Positions 26,399 to 35,097 of a DNA stretch of 64,000 nucleotides are shown here, one piece after another (positions within the stretch are counted from its first letter, which is position 1; each line of letters begins with the position of its first letter). A model generated the notes under the pieces. That model searched no databases. It was not told the DNA's origin and worked only from the letters and a program-made list of their open reading frames with translations. This DNA comes from Paludibacter sp. Its GTDB lineage: Bacteria > Bacteroidota > Bacteroidia > Bacteroidales > Paludibacteraceae. The DNA is taken from NCBI GenBank assembly GCA_028710415.1, contig JAQTUE010000001.1, positions 310,001 through 374,000 of the forward strand, given 5' to 3'. Position numbers and translations under genes: made by a program.

Positions 26399-26640
26399 TT
26401 AGTTAATTCGTTGATTGGTTGATTAAGTTGATTAGGTTGATTGGTTAATTAGTTGATTAAGTTGATTAAGTTGATTGAGTTGATTAAGTTAATTGGTTAA
26501 TTAGTTGATTAGGTTGATTGGTTGACTGTTTTATTAGGGTGTTTCAGTTTAGGTGAAAATGAAATAGTAAATGGTAAATAGTAAATGGTACATAGTAAAA
26601 TAGTAAATTGTAAAAATATAAATGGTAAATAGAAAAACTG
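26390..26640. repeat. 9-bp word array plus GTAAATR words (murG-murC gap)
   Basis: The array begins inside the murG stop codon and runs to about 26528 (GGTTGATTAG/GTTAATTGG types), then GTTTAGGTG (near 26547) and a 7-bp array of GTAAATA/GTAAATG units (26562-26636). The module order matches the murE-mraY gap. Confidence 0.85.
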
Positions 26641-26644
26641 TATA

Positions 26645-28021
26645 ATGAATAAATTTACAAAGTATTATTTTTTAGGGATTGGTGGCATAGGAATGAGCGC
26701 TTTGGCGCGGTATTTCCATGTGAAAGGATTTCAGGTTGCCGGGTATGACCGTACGGAAACAAAATTGACAACAGATTTAGTGACCGAAGGCATCCGGGTT
26801 AGTTTTAATGAAGATGTTGAAGAAATCCCTTTTGTATTTACAAAACCTGAAAGTACGTTGGTAATCCTGACACCTGCAGTTCCGGATAATCATCCGCAAC
26901 TAAAATACTTCAGGGACAATAATTTCACCATTCAAAAACGTGCCCAGGTATTGGGAAATATTACCCGTCAAAGCAAAGGAATTTGTATTGCCGGGACTCA
27001 TGGTAAAACAACTACCTCCACCATTACGGCACATTTGCTCTATCAGTCGCAGGTTTCGTGCAATGCCTTCCTGGGAGGAATTGCAAATAATTACAATACT
27101 AATTTGTTGCTTTCCACCGAAAGCAACCTGGTAGTGATTGAGGCTGATGAATATGACCGTTCATTTCACCAACTCTCCCCGTACATGGCAGTGATCACTT
27201 CGGTGGACCCGGACCATTTGGATATTTACAAAACAGAGAAGGCTTTTCTTGAAAGCTTTGAGCATTTTACTTCCCTGATTCGTCCCGGCGGTGCATTGAT
27301 CATGCGAAAAGGAATTGAAATAGTGCCCCAATTGCAAAAAGGAGTGAAGCTTTATACCTATTCGATGGATGAAGGGGGTGACTTTTGTGCTGAAAATATC
27401 AGGACTTTAAAAGGTGAGATTCATTTTGACTTTGTAACTCCGAATGACCGGATTAACGATGTGCGGTTAGGCGTTCCGGTACTTATCAATGTGGAAAATA
27501 GCGTAGCCGCCATGGCACTGGCCTGGTTGAATGGAGTATCTATGGAAGAACTGCGTACCGGAATTTCGTCTTACTCCGGAATATACCGTCGTTTCAATTT
27601 GGTTTATAAATCGGATAAAGTTGTTTTCATGGATGACTATGCACATCATCCCAGTGAATTGAAAGCCAGCATATCTTCCATTCGTAATTTATACCCTGAC
27701 CGGAAGATAACAGGGATTTTTCAACCGCATCTCTATTCGCGTACCCGTGATTTTGCACCTGCATTTGCAGAAGCTTTGTCGCAACTGGATGAACTGATCC
27801 TGTTGGATATCTATCCTGCACGCGAACAACCTATCAAAGGTGTTGATTCAGAGCTTATCCTGCGCGATGTTAAACTTGAAAACAAAACATTGTGCTCAAA
27901 GGAAAATCTATTACCTTTGCTGAAAGAAAAGCAGTTGGATGTCCTGGTCACTTTTGGAGCGGGAGATATCGATAAATTGGTTCCATTGATTAAAGATCAA
28001 TTGAAGAAAAACAGCAATTGA
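26645..28021 (+). CDS. murC: UDP-MurNAc-L-alanine ligase
   Basis: 458 residues. It joins L-Ala to UDP-MurNAc, the first peptide step. N-terminal loop FLGIGGIGMSALARYFH, P-loop CIAGTHGKTTTST (about 114-124), EADEYDRSFHQL, SVDPDHLDIY, the family block NVENSVAAMALA, MDDYAHHPSELKAS (about 327) and FQPHLYSRTRDF. The histidine-rich YAHHP motif separates MurC from MurD/E. The stop lies 17 bases before the ftsQ start. Confidence 0.97.
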   Translation: MNKFTKYYFLGIGGIGMSALARYFHVKGFQVAGYDRTETKLTTDLVTEGIRVSFNEDVEEIPFVFTKPESTLVILTPAVPDNHPQLKYFRDNNFTIQKRAQVLGNITRQSKGICIAGTHGKTTTSTITAHLLYQSQVSCNAFLGGIANNYNTNLLLSTESNLVVIEADEYDRSFHQLSPYMAVITSVDPDHLDIYKTEKAFLESFEHFTSLIRPGGALIMRKGIEIVPQLQKGVKLYTYSMDEGGDFCAENIRTLKGEIHFDFVTPNDRINDVRLGVPVLINVENSVAAMALAWLNGVSMEELRTGISSYSGIYRRFNLVYKSDKVVFMDDYAHHPSELKASISSIRNLYPDRKITGIFQPHLYSRTRDFAPAFAEALSQLDELILLDIYPAREQPIKGVDSELILRDVKLENKTLCSKENLLPLLKEKQLDVLVTFGAGDIDKLVPLIKDQLKKNSN

Positions 28022-28038
28022 CAATTAAGACTTTAATT

Positions 28039-28845
28039 ATGAAACCCATTTGGAAATATATATTCATAGGCTTTTTTACCATGTTGGTAATCTGCTACTT
28101 TGTGTTTTCATTGTGGTATTTTTCCGGAAGTGAAAAGACAAATGTTTGTAAAAACCTGGAAATAATACTGGCAGACAGTTCAAATATCCAGTTAATTACT
28201 CAGAAAGATATCGCACTGATCCTTGAAGAAAACGAATTAAATCCAATAGGTAAAACAATCAAAAATATACGGACGGAATCCATTGAAGACATCCTGCACA
28301 AAAATCCTATGATTAAAGTGGCAGAATGTTACAAAACACCTACGGGTACAGTAACCATTCATGTCATACAACGGTGCCCTAAATTCAGGGTGGTGGGATT
28401 TGGAAGTTACTACATGGATATTGACCGGAAGCCAATGCCTGTTTCAACAAATTATGCAGCTTATGTGCCTGTTGTTTCAGGAAGGGTAACGGTATCGATG
28501 GCCTCGGGTAAAATGTTTGATTTTGTAAGCTACATAACAGATAATCCTTTCTGGAATGCCCAGATTGAACAAATATACGTACGTGATGACTTGAAAATTG
28601 AACTGGTGCCACGTGTAAGTGATGCCATCATCGTATTGGGTACCCTGGATAATTATCAAACAAAACTGGAGAAATTATACAAGTTATACCAGAAGGGATT
28701 TAATGTGATTGGTTGGAATAAATACAAAGTGATTGATTTGCAATATAAGGATCAGGTTGTTTGCAGTAAAACCGGTCAGCAAATTGCACCCACAAATGTT
28801 GTGACTCAAGAAAAAAAAGATAGTATTATTGCCAGTAAATTATGA
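28039..28845 (+). CDS. ftsQ: Cell division protein FtsQ
   Basis: 268 residues from the ATG giving MKPIWKYIFIG. An in-frame TTG at 28018 would overlap the murC stop and is less likely. One N-terminal membrane helix (about 6-26) is followed by a periplasmic region whose beginning (LEIILADSSNIQLITQKDIALILEEN..., then MIKVAECYKTPTGTVTIHVIQRCPKFRV) has the layout of POTRA and beta domains of FtsQ/DivIB. Sequence conservation is weak, so position between murC and ftsA supports the call. It overlaps ftsA by four bases (ATGA). Confidence 0.88.
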   Translation: MKPIWKYIFIGFFTMLVICYFVFSLWYFSGSEKTNVCKNLEIILADSSNIQLITQKDIALILEENELNPIGKTIKNIRTESIEDILHKNPMIKVAECYKTPTGTVTIHVIQRCPKFRVVGFGSYYMDIDRKPMPVSTNYAAYVPVVSGRVTVSMASGKMFDFVSYITDNPFWNAQIEQIYVRDDLKIELVPRVSDAIIVLGTLDNYQTKLEKLYKLYQKGFNVIGWNKYKVIDLQYKDQVVCSKTGQQIAPTNVVTQEKKDSIIASKL

Positions 28846-30107
28846 TATCAAACAAACTTATAGCAATAGATTTCGGTAGTACCCGAATTTCGGCCATGGC
28901 AGCTGAAGTGCTCGATAACGGCGCCCTAAAAATATATTCTGAAGAATCGAAAGTGTCGGACGATGTGAGATGGGGTATTGTTGAAAAGCCTTCCGGAGCA
29001 TCGTTCAAAGTGAGCGAATTGCTTAAGCTGCTGAAGAACAGTGCCAGAATGCCTGATATTACCCAGGTTTCAGTAAGCGTGGGAGCTAAAAGCATGAAAC
29101 AGATCACACTGTCAATAAGTAGGTTCGTTGCAAAACCAAACATTGTCACCGAAGATTTACTGGAAGAAATGATGGAAGAATGCGAACGGAAATCCCAACA
29201 ACCGGAAGTAACGGTTTTTGATATCATACCTGTTTCGTATTTGCTGGATGGCAAGCGCATGGATGAACCTGTTGGGCATAAAGCCAATCAAATAACAGCT
29301 AACTATCATGTTGTTTTTGGAAATTCCATTATAAAAACTGAGTTGGAAAGATGTTTTGACCGTACCGGGATTGTATTGGAATATAGTCCGTTGGCTGCTG
29401 AAGCCATATCGACAGTAGTATTCGAAGAAATGGAACGGGAAGTAGGCTGTGCCTTGATAAATTTTGGGGCAACCACCACTACCTTTGCAGTGTACCATGA
29501 TGGAGCCCTTCAGCATTTGATGGTAATACCCTTAGGGGCGAAAAATATTACGAAAGATATCCAGGAACTTGGAATAAATGAAGCGAATGCAGAAAGGCTA
29601 AAATGTTTGAAAGGTTGCGCCCTGGAATCAATGGTTGACGATCCGGTATATATCCAGATCGCATCGGCGGAGGAAGGGAATCCTCCCGTAAAGATCTCCA
29701 CAAAATTCCTGGCTACGATCATAGAAGCAAGGCTGGAAGAGATATTGCAACCTGTTATTGATCTAGTGAACAACTTGCCGTTTAAACTGGAGGCTGGGAT
29801 TGTCATTACCGGCGGAGGATCCAAGTTGAAGAATATTATTGATTTTATTACAGAAAAAACAGATATATACACCCGGTTTGGTGATCATTCAGAATGGTTG
29901 TCAGACGATACAAATGAAAGGTTTCGCAATCCGGAATTTGCCCAATTAGTAGGAACTATTTTGCTTACTCACGAACACCGGAAAGAACATCCGATAGAAG
30001 AAGCAATAAAAGAACCTGAGAAAAAACCAAAATTACCCAAGAGGAGAATTGAAAAAATAACAGAAGGTTTCTTCAATTTCTTCAATGATGATAACAAATT
30101 GAATTAA
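28842..30107 (+). CDS. ftsA: Cell division protein FtsA
   Basis: 421 residues, actin-fold ATPase anchoring FtsZ to the membrane. Phosphate-1 loop AIDFGSTRISAMAAE at the start, the FtsA-specific 1C/SHS2 domain (about 85-160, ITLSISRFVAKPNIVTEDLL), phosphate-2 INFGATTTTFAVYHDG, and the adenosine motif GIVITGGGSKLKNI. C-terminus: PKLPKRRIEKITEGFFNFFNDDN, an amphipathic helix matching the membrane-targeting sequence. The ATGA overlap with ftsQ indicates coupling; ftsZ follows after 48 bases. Confidence 0.96.
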   Translation: MISNKLIAIDFGSTRISAMAAEVLDNGALKIYSEESKVSDDVRWGIVEKPSGASFKVSELLKLLKNSARMPDITQVSVSVGAKSMKQITLSISRFVAKPNIVTEDLLEEMMEECERKSQQPEVTVFDIIPVSYLLDGKRMDEPVGHKANQITANYHVVFGNSIIKTELERCFDRTGIVLEYSPLAAEAISTVVFEEMEREVGCALINFGATTTTFAVYHDGALQHLMVIPLGAKNITKDIQELGINEANAERLKCLKGCALESMVDDPVYIQIASAEEGNPPVKISTKFLATIIEARLEEILQPVIDLVNNLPFKLEAGIVITGGGSKLKNIIDFITEKTDIYTRFGDHSEWLSDDTNERFRNPEFAQLVGTILLTHEHRKEHPIEEAIKEPEKKPKLPKRRIEKITEGFFNFFNDDNKLN

Positions 30108-30155
30108 TTCTTTGGATAGTAGGATTCAGTTAGAAAAAAATAAAAAATTAACTAT

Positions 30156-31463
30156 ATGGGATATTTAGATGATAGTTTACCCTTAGAATTGCCACTGGTT
30201 GACAGTTCAATAATTAAAGTGATTGGAGTTGGAGGTGGTGGTGGCAATGCAGTCAATCACATGTACCGACAGGGAATTACCGATGTTTCGTTTGTTGTTT
30301 GTAATACCGACAACCAGGCTTTAGTAAAATCACCGGTACCTACAAAAATTCAGTTAGGCATTGATACGACCGAAGGACTGGGTGCAGGCGGCAAACCTGA
30401 AGTTGCCAAGAGGGCAGCCGAAGAGTCGATCGATAAAATAAAGGAATTGTTGAAAGACAATACCAAAATGGTATTTATTACTGCCGGTATGGGTGGTGGG
30501 ACAGGAACCGGTGCTTCACCGGTAGTTGCAAAAGCAGCCCATGACCTGGGTATCCTCACTGTTGGGATTGTTACTATTCCCTTTGCATTCGAAGGAAATA
30601 TGAAAATCAGGCAGGCACTCGAAGGTGTTGCTGCTTTAAGCGAACATGTTGATGCCATCCTGGTGATCAATAACGAGAAACTAAAACAGATCTATCCGGA
30701 TCTGGAACTTTCGAATGCTTTCGCTAAAGCTGATGACGTGTTGACCAATGCAGCCAAAGCCATAGCCGAAATCATTACGGTACCGGGTTATATAAATACT
30801 GACTTTGCCGATGTGTACAGTATATTGAAAGACGGCAATGTTGCCATCATGAATACCGGGTATGCTTCCGGTGAAAATCGGATCACAAAAGCTATTGCTG
30901 ATGCCCTTAATTCACCATTGTTGAATACCAATGATGTGAGTGGAGCCAGCAAGATCCTGCTGAGCCTGTATTGTTCAACTACCGATCAAATCAGGATGGA
31001 GGAAGTAGAGCAGATACACGAATTCATGTCGAAAGTGGGTGAAAATGTACAGGTTATCTGGGGTGCCAGTTTTGATGATGAATTGAAAGAAAGCGTGAAG
31101 ATTACTTTAATAGCTACAGGGTTTGATGTAAGTGATATTCCGGGAATGCCGTCGAATGTAGTTAAAGCTCATTCCAATAAACCTGTCATGAGTGCCGAAG
31201 CTTCTAAATTTTTTGAAGCACCCAAGAAAGAAATCATACCGGAAGTGGTCCTTACTTTTGAAGAAGAAACAGAAGTTCAGAAAAAAGCGGATACCGAAAA
31301 GGCCATCGAACAGTACTACGTACGTTCCCTCAAGACTGAGCCGGAGCCAGAACCTGAAGTGGAGATGGAGCTTCCTGTTTTCAACCTGGATGATCTGGAA
31401 GATGAAACAACATTAAAAAATGTAGAAAACATTCCAACCTGGAAAAGACGGTTTTTGAAATAA
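30156..31463 (+). CDS. ftsZ: Cell division GTPase FtsZ
   Basis: 435 residues. It polymerises into the Z ring. KVIGVGGGGGNAVNHM near residue 22, NTDNQAL, the tubulin signature GGGTGTGASPV (113-123), the T7-loop region NTDFADVYSILKDGNVAIMNTG. A variable acidic linker (about 330-420) ends with IPTWKRRFLK, a basic conserved C-terminal peptide of Bacteroidetes type for binding FtsA. The following gap carries word arrays rather than an obvious terminator, so transcription may continue to yqeY. Confidence 0.98.
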   Translation: MGYLDDSLPLELPLVDSSIIKVIGVGGGGGNAVNHMYRQGITDVSFVVCNTDNQALVKSPVPTKIQLGIDTTEGLGAGGKPEVAKRAAEESIDKIKELLKDNTKMVFITAGMGGGTGTGASPVVAKAAHDLGILTVGIVTIPFAFEGNMKIRQALEGVAALSEHVDAILVINNEKLKQIYPDLELSNAFAKADDVLTNAAKAIAEIITVPGYINTDFADVYSILKDGNVAIMNTGYASGENRITKAIADALNSPLLNTNDVSGASKILLSLYCSTTDQIRMEEVEQIHEFMSKVGENVQVIWGASFDDELKESVKITLIATGFDVSDIPGMPSNVVKAHSNKPVMSAEASKFFEAPKKEIIPEVVLTFEEETEVQKKADTEKAIEQYYVRSLKTEPEPEPEVEMELPVFNLDDLEDETTLKNVENIPTWKRRFLK

Positions 31464-31468
31464 TAATT

Positions 31469-31693
31469 TGATTTGAAGATTTGAGGATTAGAAGATTTGA
31501 AGATGATTTTAAATGATTTCTGCTGATTAATTCATCTCAATCATCTCAATCAACTTAATCAACTCAATCAACTCAATCAACTCAATCAACTCAATCAACA
31601 CAATCAACTCAATCAACTCAATCAACTCAATCAACTCAATCAACTCAATCAACTCAATCAACTTAATCAACTCAATCAACTCAATTAACCAAA
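31469..31693. repeat. GATTTGAA words and 9-bp CAACTCAAT array (ftsZ-yqeY gap)
   Basis: GATTTGAAGATTTGAGG-type words (31469-31505) are followed by about 17 units of a 9-mer, CAACTCAAT/CATCTCAAT (31530-31690), the reverse complement of the TTGATTGAG array seen elsewhere. Because the period is nine, one minus-strand frame stays open as a Leu-Ile-Glu repeat; I do not regard it as a gene. Confidence 0.85.
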
Positions 31694-31701
31694 CAACAAT
31701 A

Positions 31702-32157
31702 ATGGACGAATTATTTGATAAAGTAAGCGGCGATATAAGGACCGCCATGCTAGCCCGCGACAAAGTGGCTTTGGAAGCATTACGCGGCATGAAAAAAGAA
31801 TTCCTGGATGCTAAAACTGCAAAAGGATCTGATGGTCATTTAGCTGACGATGTGGCAATCAAGATCATCCAGAAAATGATCAAGCAACGCAAGGAGTCTG
31901 CTCAGATCTATTCTGAACAAAACAGGCCCGACCTGGCAGAAAATGAATTGGCGGAAGCTGTAGTCATTGAAAGATATTTACCTCTTCAGATGACTGATGC
32001 CGAACTGGAGTCAGCAATTTCGATCATAATTGTTGAGTTGGGAGCAACCGGACCACAGGATTTAGGAAAAGTCATGGGTGTTGCCAGTAAACAATTAGCC
32101 GGCAAGACTGAAGGAAAGTTGATCTCGGAAAAGGTTAAGGCATTATTGGCAAAATAA
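31702..32157 (+). CDS. yqeY: YqeY / GatB-tail family protein
   Basis: 151 residues, all helical. LFDKVSGDIRTAMLARDKVALEALRGMKKEFLDAKTAKG, IIQKMIKQRKESAQIYSEQNRPDLAENELAEAVVIERYLP and the ending LGKVMGVASKQLAGKTEGKLISEKVKALL are characteristic. The domain occurs as the C-terminal tRNA-binding part of GatB, but stand-alone copies have no proven enzymatic role. It follows ftsZ, a common arrangement in Bacteroidetes, and is closed by a strong terminator at 32193-32230. Confidence 0.93.
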   Translation: MDELFDKVSGDIRTAMLARDKVALEALRGMKKEFLDAKTAKGSDGHLADDVAIKIIQKMIKQRKESAQIYSEQNRPDLAENELAEAVVIERYLPLQMTDAELESAISIIIVELGATGPQDLGKVMGVASKQLAGKTEGKLISEKVKALLAK

Positions 32158-32192
32158 GCAGCAAGTATTTGTTACGAATAGTATAAATAATT

Positions 32193-32230
32193 ACTCCTGT
32201 GTTTCACATTGAAATACGGGAGTTTTTTTT
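32193..32230 (+). terminator. Intrinsic terminator at the end of the dcw cluster
   Basis: A 13-bp stem (ACTCCTGTGTTTC at 32193-32205 with GAAATACGGGAGT at 32211-32223, two G-T wobbles), a 5-base loop and eight T. It lies 36 bases after yqeY. Confidence 0.9.
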
Positions 32231-32397
32231 GAATGTTTATACAATTCAGACCCTGTTGGAAAACAATAACTAGCACATTAATATAAAATTGCATTAATTA
32301 GTTGTGAAATTCAAGTTTTTACTCTATTTTTAACCCAAAATAATAGTGCAGAGAAAAATGAGATTTATAAATTGGTTCAGAAAGTATATTTCATAAA

Positions 32398-34206
32398 ATG
32401 GCTAAAACTTTTCAGGCTAAAATAATTTATTATACACTGTTACTCATAAGTTTTACGGTATTTGTAAGTTGCAGCAGCAGGCAGAAATATCCAGACACTT
32501 TGTTAAAGGCTATTGATAATTTTTACCTCGAAAACCATAATCAAGAAGCTCTTTCTGATTTACACAAAACACTTGCCCTGCATCCTGACAAGAATACCAC
32601 CCAGCTATGTCATATCTTTATTGCTGCTTCTGTATGTGAAGATAACAAATCGGATAGCGCCCTGGCTCTCCTTCAAAAAATTGATACACTATCAATCAGT
32701 TCATATCCTGATTTAATGTTTTGGTATAACAGTATCAAAGGGTTAATCTTGTTCAGGGAAAACAAATTCCCGCAAGCCTATTCCATACTTGACAAAACGA
32801 TTACGAATGAGAATTTTGATATCCGGGCCATTGCACTTAATCAGAGAATCATGGCACGGATATGTATTTCGCTTGGCGAGTATAAAAAAGGTGTTGAATG
32901 GCTGGCCTGTTCTTCGGAGCATTTTAAGGAGACGAGGTTGTATAAAAGTGTTGCCATAAACCATAAGATCCTGGGCAGGTATTATATGACTACCGGAAAT
33001 TATTCCGAGGCACTTAAGAATTTCAATCTGGCCGAAAAAGGACTATTGAAAAGCAACGACAAACTCGAACTATTTTATATCTATATTAATTACCTGGACT
33101 ATTATTTGAAAACTAAAGATCTTGATAAGGCAAAGCAATATGCCAACCTGAGCTACACCCAATATAAGGGTTTTGAAGATAATCAGATGATAACCCTGGT
33201 TTACAATAATCTGGGCGAGATCGACTTTAAGCAAAATAATTATTTAGCATCCATGTCGTATTTCGAAAAGACCTTAAATTCATCGAATGATTATTTTACT
33301 TTTGAATTCAGGAATGTCAATGCATTAATTGGCATGTCGAAGAATTTCAGTCAGCTAAAACGGCCTGTCGATGCTCTGCGATATGCCCGGATGGCCCAGT
33401 CATTAGCTTCAAAGTCGGGTCTTAGGCAGATGCAATATGAAGCGAATAATCATCTGGCCCAGTGTTATAAAGATTTGGGTATGATTAAGCAGGCATATTG
33501 TTATATGGATACTTCCGTGCAGTACCTGGATAGTGCATTTAAAGCTTCGTCCCTGACTACGAAAGCACTTTATGAAACAAAAGTAGATTTGGTTAGAACA
33601 GCTTCAGAGATGGAAAGTTTCAAACAACTTGAAAAAAAGCATCGAGCCATTTTAATATCAATCATACTTGCACTTACCATTCTTATTGTATTGGTGCTTA
33701 TCATTTACCGGCTCCAACAGTCCAGGAATATAGTTTTGAAAGAGTTGGTTAAGAAAAATCTTAAAATCATTGATGAAGAGAGGAAAAATTCCATCATCTT
33801 ACAAAACCAGATCGCCACAAAAAAGACTACCCGTAAGAGTTCAGACACAGAAAAGTCAGAATTATTGTATAATAAACTGATTTATTGGCTTGAAAATGAA
33901 AAACGGTATATTCAAAGCGACCTGTCACTGGAATCTATTGCCAAAGAACTCACCACTAACCGGGAATATCTGTCAAAAGCCATCAACGATCAGAATATCA
34001 GGTTCCACGACCTAATCAATAAGTATCGTGTGGAAGAAGCCATTCAAATTCTTACCGATACCGGTAAAACTAATACGCAATTCAAACTCTCCTATATTGC
34101 CTATAAGGTAGGTTTTAACTCCAATTCCGCCTTTATAGATGCTTTTAAGAAGCAAACCGGATTAAACCCGGCTGAATTCCGCAAGAATCTATATGCTTCT
34201 GAATAA
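32398..34206 (+). CDS. TPR membrane regulator with AraC-type DNA-binding tail
   Basis: 602 residues. N-terminal signal with a lipobox-like VFVSC (Cys near 26), a long TPR region (about 35-385; e.g. NLGEIDFKQNNYLASMSYFEKTL), a membrane helix (about 420-440, ILISIILALTILIVLVLIIY), a coiled coil, then a C-terminal AraC/XylS double helix-turn-helix (about 500-600) with LESIAKELTTNREYLSKAIND and IAYKVGFNSNSAFIDAFKKQTGLNPAEFRK. It senses something at the envelope and binds DNA from the inner membrane; the target is unknown. A similar layout, with a different tail, is at 39678-41285. Confidence 0.9.
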   Translation: MAKTFQAKIIYYTLLLISFTVFVSCSSRQKYPDTLLKAIDNFYLENHNQEALSDLHKTLALHPDKNTTQLCHIFIAASVCEDNKSDSALALLQKIDTLSISSYPDLMFWYNSIKGLILFRENKFPQAYSILDKTITNENFDIRAIALNQRIMARICISLGEYKKGVEWLACSSEHFKETRLYKSVAINHKILGRYYMTTGNYSEALKNFNLAEKGLLKSNDKLELFYIYINYLDYYLKTKDLDKAKQYANLSYTQYKGFEDNQMITLVYNNLGEIDFKQNNYLASMSYFEKTLNSSNDYFTFEFRNVNALIGMSKNFSQLKRPVDALRYARMAQSLASKSGLRQMQYEANNHLAQCYKDLGMIKQAYCYMDTSVQYLDSAFKASSLTTKALYETKVDLVRTASEMESFKQLEKKHRAILISIILALTILIVLVLIIYRLQQSRNIVLKELVKKNLKIIDEERKNSIILQNQIATKKTTRKSSDTEKSELLYNKLIYWLENEKRYIQSDLSLESIAKELTTNREYLSKAINDQNIRFHDLINKYRVEEAIQILTDTGKTNTQFKLSYIAYKVGFNSNSAFIDAFKKQTGLNPAEFRKNLYASE

Positions 34207-34277
34207 CCTCAAATAAATTTATATCTCTGTATACTAGCACTATGTGGTTTTGAATTGTTCAATTCAAAAAACATTAT

Positions 34278-34309
34278 TTTGCAACGTTAATTATTTTGCG
34301 TTACTTTTG
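34278..34309 (+). promoter_or_regulatory. Promoter of a candidate small RNA
   Basis: TTTG at 34278-34281 and TACTTTTG at 34302-34309 with 20 bases between: both Bacteroidetes elements at the ideal distance. No protein gene follows within 700 bases. Confidence 0.6.
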
Positions 34310-34315
34310 AGGAGT

Positions 34316-34486
34316 AAAATAATTAATGTTCGCTGTTTTTTGAATGGATAGTATTTATCCCATAAAACAGCATCATATAATATTCTAAGAATAAATACCT
34401 TAACCAAGTATATTTTCGAGTTTAGTTTACATCGTTTGTTTAATCTGAATAGTTCCGGTAATTTATTGCCGGAACTATCTTTTTTG
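34316..34486 (+). ncRNA. Candidate structured small RNA
   Basis: From the predicted start about 7 bases after the -7 element to the T-run of the terminator is roughly 170 bases without a credible ORF. The 5' part folds into a hairpin: GCTGTTTT (34332-34339) pairs with AAAACAGC (34364-34371), and inside it ATGGATA (34344-34350) pairs with TATCCCAT with one bulged C. The 3' end is a strong intrinsic terminator. I do not recognise an Rfam family. The call rests on promoter, structure and terminator only. Confidence 0.5.
34449..34486 (+). terminator. Intrinsic terminator of the candidate small RNA
   Basis: Perfect 10-bp stem ATAGTTCCGG (34449-34458) / CCGGAACTAT (34469-34478), 10-base loop, then CTTTTTT. 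It is 240 bases past the upstream protein gene, too far to be its primary terminator. Confidence 0.85.
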
Positions 34487-34499
34487 TAGGAATATGTTT

Positions 34500-34730
34500 A
34501 AATTTTCTATTTTACTATTTACCATTTCTTGTTCTCCTAAATTCATTTACTATTTTACTATTTACAATTTACAATTTCGTATTCTCCTAAACTTCAATCA
34601 CCTTAATCACCTTAATTAACCAATTAACCAATCAACTTAATCAACCAATCAACCAATTAACCAATTAACCAATCAACCAATTAACCAATTAACCAATTAA
34701 CCAATTAACCAATTAACCAAACAACTAAAT
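34500..34730. repeat. Reverse-oriented word arrays upstream of kup
   Basis: TTTACTATTTACC-type words (34503-34590), two TTCTCCTAAA modules, then CCAATTAACCAATCAAC 9-mers (34592-34730): the same modules as in the murE-mraY gap, reverse complemented and in mirrored order. The stretch 34731-35097 contains two TAnnTTTG elements but no gene. Confidence 0.85.
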
Positions 34731-35025
34731 TCAATTTGTTATATTTGACATTTTAATATCAAACTTAAATACAATAAACTATCTTTGCAAATTATTTCGA
34801 TTTAGTGGAAATCTGTTGGTTTACAATAAACAGGAATACATCGCAAGGAAGGCCAATTGAGGATGATTGGATTGACGGCACTCTTTGAAAGATTGAAGCG
34901 TTTGGAATCTAATGACTTAAGAATTAGTTGAGAATTGGACTGATTAAAAGTGCATATTGCAAATTGATAAGTATAGCACTCAAAAAACAAAATAATGTCA
35001 ATAAATATCCTAAATTATAATCACA

Positions 35026-35059
35026 TTGATTGAAGTGCGGGTAAAAAGCGATACATTTG
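35026..35059 (+). promoter_or_regulatory. Promoter of kup
   Basis: TTG at 35026-35028 and TACATTTG at 35052-35059 (perfect -7), 23 bases apart, 38 bases before the GTG start. A second TATCTTTG at 34780-34787 could give a longer leader of about 310 bases. Confidence 0.55.
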
Positions 35060-35097
35060 CAAAATATTACAGGTAAGTTTAAATAAATAGGAATCTA

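Noticed and set aside
31527..31790. Minus-strand open frame coding Leu-Ile-Glu repeats
   Set aside because: It is produced by the 9-bp array (three codons per unit) and overlaps the start of yqeY in the other direction; there is no real gene signal.
34802..34990. 62-codon minus-strand frame upstream of kup
   Set aside because: No similarity that I recognise, low-complexity composition and no good start context; more likely leader sequence.
34740..35097. ydaO-type c-di-AMP riboswitch before kup
   Set aside because: None of the conserved sequence blocks of that riboswitch are present.
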